Assembly: GCF_013407595.1 (NCBI RefSeq)
Contig: NZ_JABEKX010000001.1
Coordinates: 186,001-250,000, forward strand
DNA length: 64,000 nucleotides
DNA from: Lacticaseibacillus absianus
GTDB lineage: Bacteria > Bacillota > Bacilli > Lactobacillales > Lactobacillaceae
Reading direction: 5' to 3'
Positions 61,385 through 64,000 of the stretch are shown in pieces. A model generated the notes under the pieces. That model worked only from the letters and a program-made list of their open reading frames with translations. It did no database searches and had not been told where the DNA came from. The position numbers and the translations under genes were made by a program. Positions within the stretch are counted from its first letter, which is position 1. Every line of letters begins with the position of its first letter.

Positions 61385-64000
61385 ATGAAAAAAACCAAAC
61401 TGACAGTACTGCTTTATAGCGCTGCACTGCTGGGCGCCATCGCGCTGTCTACGGGGACGCAGACAACGGCGCGGGCGGCGACGGATGATCCCGAAGTCGC
61501 GGAAGAGGCCAGTCACCTGAAGCCAGTCGCGATCGACGCTAAGAATTTCCCAGATACCGCACTGCGCAGTTTCGTGTTGGAACTGGCCACGGAGGCGGCC
61601 CAAGAACCCGCAATTAAAGACGCGGCGAACTGGGATGGGCAGACCTTGACGCCGTACATGCAGGCTTATGTCCAGGCGCTAGACTTTTCGCAGTATGCAT
61701 ACGCGTCTCAGATCAAGAACTTCAAGGGGTTGGAGCTGTTTCCGGAACTCAGGACGCTCAATGCGTTGACCACGAACGTGACGGATTATAGTGTCCTGAA
61801 TGACCTGCCCGACCTGCAGACCTTAACAGTGACCTACGTCGGGGCGGCCTCTTTCGCCGGCCTGTCCAACTCGAGCCTAAAAGCGCTTCATGTTCAGACG
61901 CTCACCACGGGTGACGGTGGCGCACAGGTCGTATCGCAGGATCGATCGATCGAGAGTCTTGACCTGAGTGGGTTGACCGGGCTGACCACGTTATCCGTCA
62001 GTGAAGGGGCTGCGTTGAAGTCCGTTAAGCTTGGCAGTGACCTGACGGACCTGACGGTGACCAACTGTCCCGTACTGACCGACTTTGCCCTCGGGCAGAA
62101 GCTTGAAACGCTGAGCGTCAGTGATTCGCCGTTACTGGGGGAGACACTGGACCTTTCCAAGCAACCGAACATTCAGGCAGTCTACCTCAGCGAAGCGGGG
62201 TTGAGTCATGTCCAGGTCGAAGGGAACGATCAACTGACGTCCTTTGTCTCGGCGAACAACGCGATCACCGATGCAGATTTCAGCGAGGCGCCTAACCTGA
62301 CGATCCTTCAAGTCAACCACGGCGCTCTGCAAGCAATCGATGTGAGTCACAACCAGAAGCTGGAAGCCCTGTCGCTGATGGATAATCAGCTGACGAGTAT
62401 CGATCTGACGGGGCTGAGCGCCTTGGCGCAGCTGGAGCTGTCTGATAATCAGTTGAGCGATCTAAGCACATTAGATCCGTCTCATCTGACCCGGATCTCG
62501 ATCAGTAATAACCAGCTGAGTGGGACGCTCGATCTGTCGAATATCGAGTCCTTGGAACACGTGAACGCCGAAGACAACCAGTTCACGGGCCTAAGCCTGA
62601 AGAACGATCCGGCGCTGGTCGATATCTACCTCGGCAACAACCAGCTCACGAGTTTCGACGTAGAGGGCTCCGAGATGCTGGGCTACGTCGGAATCGATAA
62701 TAACCACCTGACGACCCCGACCGCTTACAGTGCCGAAAGCTATCAACAGGCGGTCAGAGACTCGAACGGGTTGAGCATGTTTGGGAATCAGACGGCAGAA
62801 GGATCTACCTATCAGTCGAATGGGCAATGGTTCGTCGATTTCAATGATCTTTTTGGTAGCGACGAGGTCCCGTATATCCGGGTCACGGGTGACGACTGGC
62901 AGATGAAGTCGGCCGGTGTTGCGGTCTACACTGGCGAAGGCCAACCAACTAGCATCAAGTACAGCTACATGGGCCTCCGTATGCCAGGGTTGACCCCCGC
63001 TGTTGCGTTCATCAGCAATACTTCGGTCACGCTGACGCTGACGGAGCAAGAGTCTCCTGAGGTGACCGCGACGGTCTTAGTTGCCCCTGATGAGGATGGC
63101 AATGTTCACGGGACAGTCGTCGGCGCAGATCGGGACGGCGGCCTGGATATTCAGGTCAAAGGCGGTCAGCTGATCAGTGATGATGCCTTGCCGGCGGTCA
63201 CGCCTGATGACGGCTATGTCTTGGATCACTGGGAAGATGAACAAGGCAATACGATCGATCTGGCGACCTACCTCCCGTATTCGGCCGCTAAGCTGTACGC
63301 AGTCCTGCGCCCGGCGACGCGTGGCGATGCGCAGACCGCTGAAGGCTACGCCGATGGCTATGCCGATGGTTACGCCAATTTCGGAACAGCGGACACGTCG
63401 ACCAAGTCGGCTGCGTATGCAGAAGCTTACATGAAGGGTCGAGTCGCTGGGCTGGCTGCCTATCGGACGGAGTTTGATGCCGGCCGAGCGGCTGCAGCGG
63501 CGGCCACTGTGGCGGATCCGACGATCTTGGCAGATAAGACCAAGTCCGTAGCGTACCTCGACGGGTATATGGCGGGTGCGGTCTCCCGGATGGTGACCGG
63601 CACTGATCCAGTGTTCGGTCCAGGGTCATCCGTCTCATTCTTCGGTGAAGCAGACGGGATCCGCGGGCTGGGTGAACGGGATCTAGATACCTTCAAGTCG
63701 AAGTACGGCGATTTCTCCGCGATGTATCAGCAGATCTACGCCGGCTATCACCAGCAGTACCAAGACGGCTTCGCCGCGGCGCAGGCGGATGCAGCGGCTG
63801 GCAAGCCGGCTGCTGATACCAGCACCCAGCAGATCGGCTACGTGTCGGGTTACGCAGATGGTTACGCTGCGTACACCGCACAGACGGAAGGTGCTGCAGC
63901 GGGTAAGACCGCGGCAGACGCCGGCGCCTACGAAGTGGTCGACGGGACCAAGAGCGCAGCGTACCGTGCGGCATACAAGCAGGCCTACGAAGCAGAGGCA
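61385..64000 (+). CDS. Leucine-rich-repeat surface protein with GYxxGY repeats, truncated by window edge
   Basis: ATG 61385 lies three nt after the proteinase stop, so the two genes probably share a transcript. The visible 872 codons begin with a signal peptide (KLTVLLYSAALLGAIALSTGTQTTARA). A domain with about 15 leucine-rich repeats follows, of irregular internalin-like type (about 95-440; LEALSLMDNQLTSIDLTGLSALAQLELSDNQLSDL). Then come a beta domain (about 455-640) and, from about residue 645, repeats with GYADGYADGY, YLDGYMAGA, YAGYHQQYQDGFAAA and GYVSGYADGYAAY. The C-terminus and any wall anchor are outside the window. A role in adhesion or peptide binding beside PrtP is inferred. Confidence 0.85.
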   Translation, partial: MKKTKLTVLLYSAALLGAIALSTGTQTTARAATDDPEVAEEASHLKPVAIDAKNFPDTALRSFVLELATEAAQEPAIKDAANWDGQTLTPYMQAYVQALDFSQYAYASQIKNFKGLELFPELRTLNALTTNVTDYSVLNDLPDLQTLTVTYVGAASFAGLSNSSLKALHVQTLTTGDGGAQVVSQDRSIESLDLSGLTGLTTLSVSEGAALKSVKLGSDLTDLTVTNCPVLTDFALGQKLETLSVSDSPLLGETLDLSKQPNIQAVYLSEAGLSHVQVEGNDQLTSFVSANNAITDADFSEAPNLTILQVNHGALQAIDVSHNQKLEALSLMDNQLTSIDLTGLSALAQLELSDNQLSDLSTLDPSHLTRISISNNQLSGTLDLSNIESLEHVNAEDNQFTGLSLKNDPALVDIYLGNNQLTSFDVEGSEMLGYVGIDNNHLTTPTAYSAESYQQAVRDSNGLSMFGNQTAEGSTYQSNGQWFVDFNDLFGSDEVPYIRVTGDDWQMKSAGVAVYTGEGQPTSIKYSYMGLRMPGLTPAVAFISNTSVTLTLTEQESPEVTATVLVAPDEDGNVHGTVVGADRDGGLDIQVKGGQLISDDALPAVTPDDGYVLDHWEDEQGNTIDLATYLPYSAAKLYAVLRPATRGDAQTAEGYADGYADGYANFGTADTSTKSAAYAEAYMKGRVAGLAAYRTEFDAGRAAAAAATVADPTILADKTKSVAYLDGYMAGAVSRMVTGTDPVFGPGSSVSFFGEADGIRGLGERDLDTFKSKYGDFSAMYQQIYAGYHQQYQDGFAAAQADAAAGKPAADTSTQQIGYVSGYADGYAAYTAQTEGAAAGKTAADAGAYEVVDGTKSAAYRAAYKQAYEAEA

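Overview
The window is from a Gram-positive, low-GC-phylum but base-wise GC-rich lactic acid bacterium, most likely a member of the Lactobacillaceae. The reasons are the many LPXTG proteins, two KxYKxGKxW-type signal peptides plus a variant, a PrtP-type cell-envelope proteinase, a DUF4767 lipoprotein, a mannose-family PTS operon and sortase-assembled pili. I cannot name the genus. Two near-consensus parS sites (6374 and 50596) suggest an origin-proximal chromosomal position. I see no tRNA, rRNA, insertion sequence, prophage or CRISPR array.

Layout. 1-6.4 kb: a large adhesin cut by the left edge, a coiled-coil protein of unknown role, and an Mga-like regulator. 6.6-10.1 kb: an AbiH-family phage-defence protein and a two-gene ABC exporter. 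10.4-16.4 kb: a mannose-family PTS operon (EIIA-EIIB-EIIC-EIID, a small membrane protein, a SIS-domain enzyme, a YitT-like protein) divergent from a GntR/UTRA regulator, with matching operators at both promoters. 17.2-20.6 kb: a wall-anchored GH18 endo-beta-N-acetylglucosaminidase, a small HTH protein and a DUF4767 lipoprotein. 20.7-26.5 kb: two amino-acid ABC importers back to back; the minus-strand one is preceded by a Met/Cys-rich 34-residue peptide gene and a strong terminator.

26.9-42.7 kb holds two pilus gene clusters. Cluster 1 has a choice-of-anchor-A adhesin, a fibro-slime tip protein, a minor pilin, a major pilin and a sortase C. Cluster 2 has an L-type-lectin tip adhesin, a minor pilin, a major pilin and a sortase C. 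Both clusters start with the same kind of leader: an extended -10 promoter, a shared GGGGGA-containing RNA element and a terminator hairpin before the first gene. Both also have a hairpin between major pilin and sortase. 42.9-49.0 kb holds three more secreted or anchored surface proteins, two of them highly repetitive.

49.1-54.1 kb is housekeeping and stress: a ThrE-like exporter, a nitroreductase, a GNAT gene frameshifted at a run of eight G, an alpha-carbonic anhydrase and a CapA-like lipoprotein. 54.1-54.9 kb is a stem-rich, promoter- and terminator-bounded region of about 740 nt that I interpret as a large ornate non-coding RNA. 55.5-64 kb holds the PrtP-like proteinase and, 3 nt after it, a leucine-rich-repeat surface protein cut by the right edge.

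The genes together describe a surface-adhesive, protein- and glycan-foraging bacterium: proteinase, ENGase, PTS and amino-acid importers feed it, while pili and lectin adhesins attach it. The most novel material is regulatory RNA: the shared pilus leaders, the twin identical-loop hairpins at 29.7 kb, the Met/Cys leader peptide and the large ncRNA.
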